Made by a program: the position numbers and the translations under genes. A DNA stretch of 13,593 nucleotides from Nanobdellota archaeon (GTDB lineage Archaea; Nanobdellota; Nanobdellia; Woesearchaeales; GW2011-AR15): contig JAHIYL010000245.1 of NCBI GenBank assembly GCA_018815145.1, forward strand, positions 1 to 13,593. The letters run 5' to 3'. The notes below the pieces were generated by a model. That model had not been told where the DNA came from and made no database searches. It saw only the letters and a list, made by a program, of their open reading frames with translations. The stretch's first letter is position 1, and each line of letters starts with the position of its first letter. This document shows positions 6,003 to 13,592 of this stretch, in pieces.

Positions 6003-7811
6003 TTACTTCCTCTCAATCGCATCAAATGCACATGACTCATAGCATTTTCCGCATTTCACACATTTTTCCTGATCAATCAGGTGCTTTTCTTTCAGTTTTC
6101 CTGTGATTGCGTTTACTGGGCAATTCCTGGCGCAGTTCCCGCATCCCACACAATTATTCAGTATCAGATATCTTGTCAGGTGCTGGCATGCACCGGACGG
6201 GCACTTCTTCTTTTCAATATGTGCCATATATTCGTCCCTGAAATATCTTATGGTCGTCAGCACTGAATTTGGTGCGGTCTGTCCAAGCCCGCATAAGGAA
6301 TTATCCTTCACAAACAGAGCAAGCTTCTCGATCTGGTCAATTATCTTCTCATCTGCTAGACCGTCAGATATCTTTTCGATCATCTCAAGCAGCCTCTTTG
6401 TCCCCTCCCTGCAGGGTGTGCACTTGCCGCAGGATTCCTCCTGGGCAAAATTCATGAAATATTTTGCAACATCAACCATGCAGGCCTTATTGTTCATGAC
6501 AACAAGCCCGCCTGAACCGATTATTGCACCAAGCTCCTGGATGGATTCATAATCAAAAGGAGTGTCTAATTTATCTTCTGGTATGCATCCTCCTGAAGGA
6601 CCACCTGACTGTGCAGCCTTGAAAGTTGTCCCTTTTGGGCACCCTCCTCCAATGTCAAATATGATCTCTCTGAGCTTGATTCCCATAGGAACTTCGATGA
6701 CCCCTGTCTTTTCTATATTTCCTGTGAGGCATATGACTTTGGTCCCTTTTGTCTTTGCTGTGCCAATCTTGGCATACGTCTCAGGACCTTCCTGCATCAC
6801 TGATGTGACATGAGAAAATGTCCCCACATTGTTAATATTCGTTGGAAATCCAAAAATGCCTTTCTGCGCTGGATAGGGCGGCCTGGGCATAGGGTTTCCC
6901 CTCTCTCCTTCAATTGACCTCATGAGCGCAGTCTCTTCTCCGCATACAAATGCACCCGCCCCTTTGACAATCCTGATATCAAAATCAAAACCAACTTTAC
7001 CCATGATATTCTTTCCAAGAAGATTATTTTTTTTTGCGATATCAATGACTTTTGACAGTGTACTTATTGCAAGCGGATATTCTGCTCTTGTATATATAAT
7101 CCCTTCATCACTTCCGATAGCATAGGCTCCGATAGTCATACCTTCAATGAGCCTGAACGGGTCTGATTCCATTATAGTCCTGTTCATGAAAGCGCCCGGA
7201 TCTCCTTCATCTCCATTGCATACAAGATATTTTTTTCCCTGCTTCTTGGAAATTATATCCCACTTCATCCATGTGGGAAATCCTGCACCGCCTCTTCCTC
7301 TTACACCTGCTTTCTTGATGTTTTCAATAACATCAACAGGGTTTTTTTCAATTGCGTTCTTAAGGCCGGCATATCCTCCGACAGATATATATTGCTCTAA
7401 CTTAAATGGATTGATTTTACCACAATTTTTCATTACAACCCTTTTCTGCTTCTTATAATAATCAATCTCTTCAAGAGAATGACCGAGAAGAAGCTCTTTG
7501 CAGACCTCTTCTTTTTTTATTGAATCTATCAGCATCTCAACCTTGTCTTTAGTTACATAACCATATATTGAAAAAACATCTTTCTGCATCACAGTGACAA
7601 TAGGCTCTGCATAGCACATGCCTGCACAGCCGGTCTCTTCAACCAAAATATTCAGTTTTGCTTTTTTCAACTCATAAAAAACCGGTCTTGCACCTGCAGA
7701 AATTCCACATGTTGCAAGCCCGACAGTTATTCTATCACCTGATAACTCTTTCCTTGCCTTAATGATCTGTACTGTCTGCCAGGTATCGAATTTATGTCCA
7801 GTATTATTCAT
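6003..7811 (-). CDS. hydB: NAD(P)H-oxidising flavin subunit HydB, set 2 (full-length)
   Basis: Flavin and iron-sulfur subunit linking NAD(P)H to HydA. The 602 residues show: an N-terminal thioredoxin-like domain with only three evident cluster Cys (C35 in GLATCGISAGA, C62 and C66 in TGCAGMC); the NuoF core with GRGGAGFPTWMKW (172-184), CNGDEGDPGAF (198-208) and GAGAFVCGEETA (284-295); an SLBB-type segment with GGPSGGCIP (403-411); a [4Fe-4S] site (C461, C464, C467, C507); a CPSGAC stretch (537-542), conserved in full-length HydB and possibly part of a metal site; and a C-terminal 2x[4Fe-4S] ferredoxin domain (C554/557/560/564 and C584/587/590/594). The length and order match classical HydB of trimeric hydrogenases. 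Junctions on both sides are TAAAATG with one spacer base. Bifurcation with ferredoxin is possible but not shown by sequence alone. Confidence 0.95.
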   Translation of the reverse strand: MNNTGHKFDTWQTVQIIKARKELSGDRITVGLATCGISAGARPVFYELKKAKLNILVEETGCAGMCYAEPIVTVMQKDVFSIYGYVTKDKVEMLIDSIKKEEVCKELLLGHSLEEIDYYKKQKRVVMKNCGKINPFKLEQYISVGGYAGLKNAIEKNPVDVIENIKKAGVRGRGGAGFPTWMKWDIISKKQGKKYLVCNGDEGDPGAFMNRTIMESDPFRLIEGMTIGAYAIGSDEGIIYTRAEYPLAISTLSKVIDIAKKNNLLGKNIMGKVGFDFDIRIVKGAGAFVCGEETALMRSIEGERGNPMPRPPYPAQKGIFGFPTNINNVGTFSHVTSVMQEGPETYAKIGTAKTKGTKVICLTGNIEKTGVIEVPMGIKLREIIFDIGGGCPKGTTFKAAQSGGPSGGCIPEDKLDTPFDYESIQELGAIIGSGGLVVMNNKACMVDVAKYFMNFAQEESCGKCTPCREGTKRLLEMIEKISDGLADEKIIDQIEKLALFVKDNSLCGLGQTAPNSVLTTIRYFRDEYMAHIEKKKCPSGACQHLTRYLILNNCVGCGNCARNCPVNAITGKLKEKHLIDQEKCVKCGKCYESCAFDAIERK

Positions 7812-7812
7812 T

Positions 7813-8262
7813 TTATTTCAGCTCGCCAATTATCTTATCAATCTTTTTCTCTGTGAGATCACCATATACTTCATCATTTATCATCATTGCCGGAGCTTTT
7901 GCACACGCACCAATGCAATTGACACATTCAATAGTAAATTTATTGTCCTGTGTCGTCTGTCCGGATTTTATATCAAGCTTTTTTTCAAGATATTCCAGTA
8001 GCTTTTTTGAATTCTTGACATGGCAGGCTGTTCCCCTGCACATGGCGATCAGGTATTTACCTTCAGGATGCAGTTTGAACTGAGTATAGAAAGTAGCAAC
8101 ACCGTAAAGATCCACAAGAGGTATATTCAATGCATCTGAAACCTTGCATAAGGCATCTCTTGGCAGAAAACCAAATTCTTTTTGCAGTTCCTGAAGCACT
8201 TCAACACTGTTTTTTGAATCTTTGCACTTTTTAAGCACATTTTGTATCTTTTTTTTTTCCAT
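7813..8262 (-). CDS. hydC: NuoE-like [2Fe-2S] subunit HydC, set 2
   Basis: Small [2Fe-2S] subunit paired with the HydB just downstream. It has 149 residues from the ATG at 8262; a TTG two codons further upstream (8268) is also in frame but less likely. The segment VDLYGVATFYTQF (50-62) and cluster ligands C75-x4-C80 and C116-x3-C120 (CIGACAKAPAMM) are typical of NuoE/HydC. It opens set 2 and is separated from hydB by a single base, so the three genes almost certainly form one transcript. It resembles HydC of set 1 in plan but differs at many positions, so the two sets are not a fresh duplication. Confidence 0.94.
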   Translation of the reverse strand: MEKKKIQNVLKKCKDSKNSVEVLQELQKEFGFLPRDALCKVSDALNIPLVDLYGVATFYTQFKLHPEGKYLIAMCRGTACHVKNSKKLLEYLEKKLDIKSGQTTQDNKFTIECVNCIGACAKAPAMMINDEVYGDLTEKKIDKIIGELK

Positions 8263-8503
8263 GATCAATCCAGCTCTTTTATTTTTGGTAAGATTATTTT
8301 ATTTTGTTTGGTACATAACTACTAATGGTATTTAACAAAAAAATTTGCTTTAAAATGTCTTTGGAAATATATTACACATTATTAAATTTTGCTGAGTTAA
8401 TTATAAGTCAACAGATGCCGATCAGCAACCTTGCCAAAGATTGATGTTATTTTCAAAGATATAGGTAATTTTTTATTTTGTATGAAATTCATCAATATCT
8501 GTG
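8263..8503. promoter_or_regulatory. Divergent intergenic region between hydrogenase set 2 and radical SAM gene
   Basis: This 241-base AT-rich spacer has no convincing ORF or RNA gene. On the + strand, TTTTTTATTTT (about 8470-8479) lies roughly 26-30 bases before the radical SAM start and fits a TATA box for a leaderless transcript. On the - strand, AAAATAAAATAAT (about 8295-8307) lies 33-45 bases before the hydC ATG and is the best TATA candidate for set 2. No clear operator palindrome was found; the middle section may hold regulatory sites I cannot recognise. Confidence 0.4.
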
Positions 8504-10006
8504 ATGAGTGAGAAAAACAATAATCCTGATTCTGAATGTACAACAAATGGAACAATATTTCTCATTGCACCTCCGACAAGGTCATATACACAGAGGATGC
8601 CGCTCGGACTGATGACAATATCTTCTTTCCTGAGCTCAAAAGGGCATGACAATCACATTCTTGACTACAAAGGGATTGATGGAAAAGCAGCATACAAAAG
8701 GATCCAAAAAGCAATCAATGCTTCACAGCCATCATTTATCGGGATAACATCACTGATATCTGAAGTAGGAATTGTAAAGAAAATCTGTGAATACACCCGA
8801 AAAGTCTCGCCAAAGACAACGATCATCCTCGGCGGGCCGCATCCTTCGATCTGCCCTGAACATTTTGTTGATACAAAAGTTCCATTTGACTATACAGTGG
8901 TTGGTGAAGGAGAAATCACTTTCTATGAATTGGTTGATGCGATTCAAAATAAAAAAGACATCAAAAAAGTAGATGGTGTTGCCTATCTGTACAATAAAAA
9001 TAAATTGGTCTACACAAAACCAAGAGAGCTTATCAAGGATCTGGACATCCTGCCTTTTCCTGCGTATGACAAGATTGATATGAAATATTATACCCGGCCG
9101 AATGTCTGGGCAATAAGACCTATCTATCTTTCAAGCTTCAATATGTTCACTTCCAGAGGATGTCCATTTAACTGCAATTTCTGTGTTGCACACACAATAT
9201 TCGGAAGAAAGGTAAGGTTCATGAGCCCTGAAAAAGTTGCAGACCATATTGAATATGTGCTCAAGAAATTCAGGATTGACGGACTGTATTTTGCTGATGA
9301 GTCCTTCACAGTAAATAAGGAGAGGATCTATAAGATATTCAATATACTGAAAAAAAGGAAGATCCTGTTTGTGTGGGGCTGCGAGACACGTGTGAACCTT
9401 CTGGACGAAAAGCTGCTCAGATACATGAAAAATAATGGATGCCTCCAGATAGACTTTGGAATAGAATCCGGTTCTGACAGGATGCTCAAGATTATGAACA
9501 AAGGTACAACAGTGGACCAGATAAGAAAAATCGGGAACATCTGCAAAAGGATAAGATTGCGGCACCTCGCAAACATGATGATCAATATCCCCGGAGAGAC
9601 CATAGATGACATCAATCTTTCTGTAAGGCTTGCAAAAGATATGAGATACAATGTAGTGTTCTGGAATACATATACTCCTTTTCCAGGCAGTAATTTCGGA
9701 AAAGAGATTGATATTGAAGACCTTGACCTTCTTCTGGAGTATCCTTCAAAAACAACATTTGATCTTCTTGAACGTAAGTATAAATTCGGATCATATGACA
9801 GATCCCTCCTGACACTTGTAGATGAATTATATACAAAGACATTCCATCCAAAACACATAAAATTATCATTTGATCCAAAATACTGGTTATCATTCTTCAG
9901 CATGATAAATTATGTATTTGACCCAAAATATATCTCAGCGATCCTTAAGAGCAAAAGAAAAACCGAATATATCAAGAACCTCTTTAGGCAGAAGACTTCA
10001 ATTTGA
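8504..10006 (+). CDS. B12-binding-domain radical SAM protein (class B type), function unknown
   Basis: The 500 residues comprise an N-terminal cobalamin-binding-like Rossmann domain (about 17-150, with GGPHPS near 110-115 and a VVGEGE segment typical of this family) and a radical SAM domain with the [4Fe-4S] motif C220-x3-C224-x2-C227 (RGCPFNCNFC), then FADESFTV and IDFGIESGSDRMLKIMNKG. Relatives include methyltransferases and ring- or bond-forming enzymes acting on lipids, cofactors or tetrapyrroles; the substrate cannot be read here. The classical cobalamin His motif DxHxxG is not evident (the region reads DYKGIDG), as in many class B members. A GTG at 8501 precedes the ATG at 8504; I use the ATG. 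The gene points away from the hydrogenases and is followed closely by a membrane glycosyltransferase. It is not a HydE or HydG maturase, which lack this N-terminal domain. Confidence 0.85.
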   Translation: MSEKNNNPDSECTTNGTIFLIAPPTRSYTQRMPLGLMTISSFLSSKGHDNHILDYKGIDGKAAYKRIQKAINASQPSFIGITSLISEVGIVKKICEYTRKVSPKTTIILGGPHPSICPEHFVDTKVPFDYTVVGEGEITFYELVDAIQNKKDIKKVDGVAYLYNKNKLVYTKPRELIKDLDILPFPAYDKIDMKYYTRPNVWAIRPIYLSSFNMFTSRGCPFNCNFCVAHTIFGRKVRFMSPEKVADHIEYVLKKFRIDGLYFADESFTVNKERIYKIFNILKKRKILFVWGCETRVNLLDEKLLRYMKNNGCLQIDFGIESGSDRMLKIMNKGTTVDQIRKIGNICKRIRLRHLANMMINIPGETIDDINLSVRLAKDMRYNVVFWNTYTPFPGSNFGKEIDIEDLDLLLEYPSKTTFDLLERKYKFGSYDRSLLTLVDELYTKTFHPKHIKLSFDPKYWLSFFSMINYVFDPKYISAILKSKRKTEYIKNLFRQKTSI

Positions 10007-10010
10007 TTAA

Positions 10011-10020
10011 TTTTATAAAT
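10011..10020 (+). promoter_or_regulatory. TATA box for the GT-C glycosyltransferase
   Basis: TTTTATAAAT lies just after the radical SAM stop and its centre is about 30 bases before the ATG at 10046, the usual archaeal spacing for a transcript that starts at or just before the start codon. No Shine-Dalgarno is seen before that ATG. Confidence 0.45.
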
Positions 10021-10045
10021 CATTTTCTGTTTATACACATCTCAT

Positions 10046-11776
10046 ATGGTCAAAAAGGTAAAAAAAGCCGGAAAGAAAGCTGTTGAAGAGCAGGAAATCG
10101 CCTTTGACCCTGCAGCCCTTTTGAAAGGGATCAATTTTTATCACCTGATTCTTGTAATAATCCTTGTCTTTGGATTTGTCCTGCGCTACTATCATGTTGA
10201 CTATCCTGTTGTAGGGTATCATAACTGGAAAGAGGCGCATTACCTTACTGAAGCCAGGAATTTTGACAAGAACGGATTGTTCAAAAAAGGTGTTTTTGTT
10301 CCTGAACTTGACTGGATAAGCGGAACAACAGACAGTGAAGGAGCCCATACTGACACATTTCCGTCCACTTCAATAATTATCGGCATAGCATTCAGGATAT
10401 TTGGTGCAGACCTTGCAATCGCAAGGATCATCAACATAATGATGGCCATTGGTTCAATTTTGTTATTCTATCTTATAATAAAAAGGCTTTTCAATAATGA
10501 GAATCTTGCGCTTGTCTCTGCATTCATCATGGCTATAAATCCGCTCCTCATCTTTTTCGGAAGACAGGTACAGCTCATCAATGCAGCATTGTTCTTTTCA
10601 CTTGCAGGGATATATTTCTATCTCAGATGGATTGAAAATTTTTCCTGGACAAACACTGTCCTTTTCTCATCTTGTCTGATGATCGGTATTGTATCGAAGT
10701 ACAGTTTTGCAATCTTTGGGCTCCCTCTGCTCTTTCTTTTTCCATTCAAGAGACTGGTTGATAAAGAATTATGGACAAAATTTTTTGCTGTTGCAGGCAT
10801 TGTTTTCCTGTTCTCATCCTGGGTCCTCTATTCATATTTCAACTATGGAATTGATTTTGGAGCACGTTCTGCAATCCAGCAGGAGATCACTTCAGTCAAC
10901 ACAAGCAAGCTCAGGGATCCAGGATTCTGGCTGACCATGAAATCATATGTCGCTGATAATTATTCTACAGTTGGCCTGAACCTGGCAATAATCGGTGCTG
11001 TCTTTTTCATCGGCATGTTCATCCTGCTGAAAAAGAAGAATTCCGGATATATCTTTTTCCTTTCTTATTTGATATTCAGCATCCCCTGGTTCATCATCAT
11101 GTCATTCAAGCTTGGCGGACATAATTATCATCAATATCCGATCATGCCTCTGGTTGTATTTTTCATGGCATATCTTTTCACTTTGATTGCAAATACTGCA
11201 AAAAATATAATGAAATCATTTTCAAAAAGTGCATTCATCGGACAATTGGTGTTCTTTTTGGTCGCTTCAATATTTATCATGATGATATTCAAGCCATCTA
11301 TGGAAGCAAAGAACAGGATGTTTGATACGCAGTTCCAGGGACTTGATACTGCAGGAGAATATATCAAGAGCCACAAGCTTCCTGGTGAAACACTGATGCA
11401 TAGCAGCCATCAGGCATATGGCATAACCTGGCATGGTGACATAAAGGGGAGCGGAGGAATCCCGGCAAACATCTCTGAATACGAAGAAAAAAACAATGCC
11501 GAGTGGCTCTTCATCTATCAGTGGGACATGAATATCTTGAATGAGGGACCTAGGGCAGAATATATACGGAATAACTATAGGGTTGTCCAGTTCGGGTTCA
11601 ATGTCCTTCAGAATCAGCAGCTTGTTCCTGTTTACCTGCTTATGAAAAAAGGCGGTGTCTTTGATGAGGCAAAAATTAATGACGCTCTCCAGGACCAGTC
11701 AAAGATTGGTTTTAGAGATTATGAATATTTCAATCCTGCCATCCCTTCAAAATTATTTTTTGTGAACATTGAATAG
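10046..11776 (+). CDS. Membrane GT-C glycosyltransferase, PMT_2/ArnT-like (GT39/GT83-like)
   Basis: Predicted to transfer a sugar from a polyprenyl-phosphate donor to a lipid, glycan or protein on the outer face of the membrane. The 576 residues start with a basic cytoplasmic tail, then a membrane segment (about 30-48) and a loop with the acidic/aromatic stretch NWKEAHYLTEARNF (60-73), the place where GT-C enzymes hold their catalytic acid. Some eight to ten further hydrophobic segments follow up to about residue 415. HNYHQYPIMP (359-368) matches the His/Tyr/Pro motif of PMT_2 proteins. A soluble domain of about 160 residues closes the protein. The donor may be made by the GT2 enzyme encoded next to it on the opposite strand (19-base gap, convergent). 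The family is fairly sure; substrate unknown. Confidence 0.82.
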   Translation: MVKKVKKAGKKAVEEQEIAFDPAALLKGINFYHLILVIILVFGFVLRYYHVDYPVVGYHNWKEAHYLTEARNFDKNGLFKKGVFVPELDWISGTTDSEGAHTDTFPSTSIIIGIAFRIFGADLAIARIINIMMAIGSILLFYLIIKRLFNNENLALVSAFIMAINPLLIFFGRQVQLINAALFFSLAGIYFYLRWIENFSWTNTVLFSSCLMIGIVSKYSFAIFGLPLLFLFPFKRLVDKELWTKFFAVAGIVFLFSSWVLYSYFNYGIDFGARSAIQQEITSVNTSKLRDPGFWLTMKSYVADNYSTVGLNLAIIGAVFFIGMFILLKKKNSGYIFFLSYLIFSIPWFIIMSFKLGGHNYHQYPIMPLVVFFMAYLFTLIANTAKNIMKSFSKSAFIGQLVFFLVASIFIMMIFKPSMEAKNRMFDTQFQGLDTAGEYIKSHKLPGETLMHSSHQAYGITWHGDIKGSGGIPANISEYEEKNNAEWLFIYQWDMNILNEGPRAEYIRNNYRVVQFGFNVLQNQQLVPVYLLMKKGGVFDEAKINDALQDQSKIGFRDYEYFNPAIPSKLFFVNIE

Positions 11777-11795
11777 GATATCTGATTGGGCCTGA

Positions 11796-12722
11796 CTAAT
11801 TGACAGTCTCCCGTATCCTATATTTTACACTGCTGTTCTTATGGGAGCTTATGAGTTCTCCGATAAGTCCTATCCCAACAAGCTGCACACCCAGTATCAG
11901 CAGAAGTACACCAAATATAAGCATTGCAAGATGCTGTGCAAACGGCTCTCCCCTAAAAAATTTATAATACAGCACATAGAATTCTGCAAAAATTCCCAAT
12001 ACAAATGACAGAGCGCCAGTCCCTCCAAAAATATGGAGCGGCCTTTCTTTGTATTCTTTCAGGAATTTCACTGTCAGAAGGTCAAGAGCACCTGTAAGAA
12101 GCCTTGTAATCCCATACTTGCTTTTGCCAAATCTCCTTTTGTTGTGTTTGACCTTGAGTTCTGTTATCTTATATCCGTGCTCTGAGAGAAGGGCAGGAAT
12201 GTATCTGTAATGGTCTCCGTACAGGTTCAGGTCCTGCAGGACTTCTGCTTTCATCGCGCGGTATCCGCAATCAGAGTCATGCAATCTTATCCCAAAGAAA
12301 GCATAATTCAGGTAATTGAAGATCTTTGATGGAAACCTCTTGAAAAATGGATCCTTCCTCTCATGCTTCCAACCGACAACCAGGTCCCATTTTCGGATCG
12401 CTATCAGGAATTTTGGAATCTCTTTTGGTTCATCCTGAAGATCTGCATCCATTGTTATGATGATCTTGCCGGAAGCTGTCTTGAAGCCAGCCATATATGC
12501 AGCCGATTTCTTGAAATTCTTGTGAAAACTTATGCCCTTTACCTTCTTATCTTTTGCAGCAATTTTCTTTATCTTCTCAAATGTGCTGTCAGTTGAACCA
12601 TCATCGATAATTATAATCTCATAAGATCTGCTTCTTTTAGACATCACTTCAGAGATTTCCCTGTATAAAAGGTCAATGTTCTTCTCTTCATTGTGTGCCG
12701 GAATTATTATTGAAACATCCAT
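11796..12722 (-). CDS. GT2 glycosyltransferase, DPM1/ArnC/GtrB-like polyprenyl-phosphate sugar synthase
   Basis: Likely transfers a hexose or related sugar from a nucleotide donor to a polyprenyl (dolichyl) phosphate on the cytoplasmic face of the membrane. The 308 residues begin with VSIIIPAHNEEKNI (3-16) and IIIIDDGSTDST (36-47), and carry the metal-binding DADLQD (92-97), all characteristic of GT2. Two hydrophobic segments near the C-terminus (about 229-252 and 262-290) match the membrane hairpin of ArnC/GtrB-type enzymes rather than soluble yeast-like DPM1. A TATA element 29 bases upstream of the ATG suggests a leaderless transcript. Together with the convergent GT-C enzyme it could form a lipid-linked sugar transfer pair; that link is inference from position. 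Confidence 0.9.
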   Translation of the reverse strand: MDVSIIIPAHNEEKNIDLLYREISEVMSKRSRSYEIIIIDDGSTDSTFEKIKKIAAKDKKVKGISFHKNFKKSAAYMAGFKTASGKIIITMDADLQDEPKEIPKFLIAIRKWDLVVGWKHERKDPFFKRFPSKIFNYLNYAFFGIRLHDSDCGYRAMKAEVLQDLNLYGDHYRYIPALLSEHGYKITELKVKHNKRRFGKSKYGITRLLTGALDLLTVKFLKEYKERPLHIFGGTGALSFVLGIFAEFYVLYYKFFRGEPFAQHLAMLIFGVLLLILGVQLVGIGLIGELISSHKNSSVKYRIRETVN

Positions 12723-12745
12723 CTTACACTTTGGTTTTATTTTTT

Positions 12746-12756
12746 TTTATATAAAT
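12746..12756. promoter_or_regulatory. Near-palindromic TATA box shared by GT2 gene and radB
   Basis: TTTATATAAAT is almost identical on both strands. Its centre is 37 bases before the radB ATG and 29 bases before the GT2 ATG, so it is correctly placed to serve both divergent genes in a 65-base spacer. No second equally good TATA is seen, though TTTTTAAAGC at 12758-12767 could serve as an alternative. Confidence 0.5.
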
Positions 12757-12787
12757 CTTTTTAAAGCTTATAGTATTCAATAAGATT

Positions 12788-13453
12788 ATGGTTGCCTCAG
12801 GAACAGAAGTCATTGAAAATCTCACCAGTGGTTTTCCCACAAATAAGATAACAATATTATATGGACCTGCTGCATCCGGCAAGACTACCGGATGCATGCT
12901 GGCAACAATCGAATGCCTGAAACAAGGGAAAAAAGTGATATATATTGATACTGAAAATGGCTTTAATATGGAAAGGTTCAACCAGCTGAGTTCAGAGGAC
13001 ATGGTCAAGACAGACAATCTTTTTCTCCTGAGGATAAATTCATTTGAAGAACAGACTGAGATGTTCAACAAGCTAGGCGATCTTGCATCTAATGATAAGA
13101 CTCCCCTAATTATAATTGACTCACTTGGAAAACACTACAGGCTTGAGCTCAAAAACAACCACTATCAGGCAAACAATGCCATGAAAAAACAGCTCTTATC
13201 TCTAAAAGACCTATGCAGCTCAGGCAAGACAATCATTGTCACCAATCAGGTCTATCAGGACATTGACAACCATAACGCAATAAAGATGGTCGGCGGAGGA
13301 TGGGTGAAAGGATATGGCGACTGTGTGATAGAACTGGAAAAGACCCATTCTGATGAACGATTTGCTGTACTGAGAAAGCAGGCTGACAAAGATGAAGAAA
13401 TCATGAAACGGGTAAGATTTGATATCCTCGAAAAAGGAATGTTTTTAGTGTGA
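12788..13453 (+). CDS. radB: RadB, archaeal RecA/Rad51-family recombination mediator
   Basis: RadB is an archaeal Rad51 paralogue that binds ATP and assists RadA in homologous recombination and repair. The 221 residues consist of the RecA core alone, without the N-terminal helix-hairpin-helix domain of RadA, as expected for RadB. Walker A is GPAASGKTT (26-34) and Walker B is LIIIDS (107-112). IYIDTENGF (51-59) and IIVTNQVY are further RecA-core marks. VGGGWVKGYGDCVIELEK near the C-terminus is typical of RadB. The length is the usual one for the family. The gene is divergent from the GT2 gene and its 3' end probably overlaps a convergent gene. It is the best single marker that the window is archaeal. 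Confidence 0.93.
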   Translation: MVASGTEVIENLTSGFPTNKITILYGPAASGKTTGCMLATIECLKQGKKVIYIDTENGFNMERFNQLSSEDMVKTDNLFLLRINSFEEQTEMFNKLGDLASNDKTPLIIIDSLGKHYRLELKNNHYQANNAMKKQLLSLKDLCSSGKTIIVTNQVYQDIDNHNAIKMVGGGWVKGYGDCVIELEKTHSDERFAVLRKQADKDEEIMKRVRFDILEKGMFLV

Positions 13454-13592
13454 TTTTCTGTTTCTCACTGTGCTGTCTCCCGGGCGCGTAGAAATCCTCA
13501 TAAAGAAGGCTTTTAGCCTTCACATAAGCGTTGTGTGCAATTATTCTGAACCTTGTCTGCTGTCTCTGTCCAACGGCACTTGTTGCTGATAA
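13401..13592 (-). CDS. 3' end of an unidentified convergent gene (partial)
   Basis: On the - strand, one frame stays open from the window edge for 63 codons to a TGA at 13401-13403. It includes the stretch QTRFRIIAHNAYVKAKSLL, followed by YEDFYAPGRQHSEKQK, which looks like a real helical, basic protein tail with codon use like its neighbours. The other two - strand frames close early. If real, the last 53 bases overlap the end of radB tail to tail. The start lies beyond the window. I do not recognise the family. A chance open frame is possible. Confidence 0.4.
   Translation of the reverse strand, partial: LSATSAVGQRQQTRFRIIAHNAYVKAKSLLYEDFYAPGRQHSEKQKITLKTFLFRGYQILPVS

Noticed and set aside
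6002..6040. Longer start for HydA set 2 at ATG 6040
   Set aside because: It would add 13 residues that lie inside the hydB 3' coding end and precede the ferredoxin-like fold. The ATG at 6001 has a better ribosome site and a regular junction.
8263..8503. Possible tRNA, riboswitch or CRISPR repeat in the divergent spacer
   Set aside because: No cloverleaf, no regularly spaced repeats and no recognisable riboswitch core could be found; only AT-rich promoter-like sequence is visible.
8504..10006. Radical SAM gene beside the hydrogenases as a possible H-cluster maturase (HydE or HydG)
   Set aside because: It has an N-terminal B12-binding-like domain and the class B layout, is divergent from the hyd genes, and lacks the HydE/HydG plan of a radical SAM barrel at the N-terminus.
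13505..13521. Small perfect hairpin GAAGGC-TTTTA-GCCTTC that could be a terminator for radB or its neighbour
   Set aside because: The stem is only 6 bp, lies inside the probable coding tail of the - strand gene (codons for VKAKSLL), and is not followed by a strong T tract on the + strand. It may be chance.
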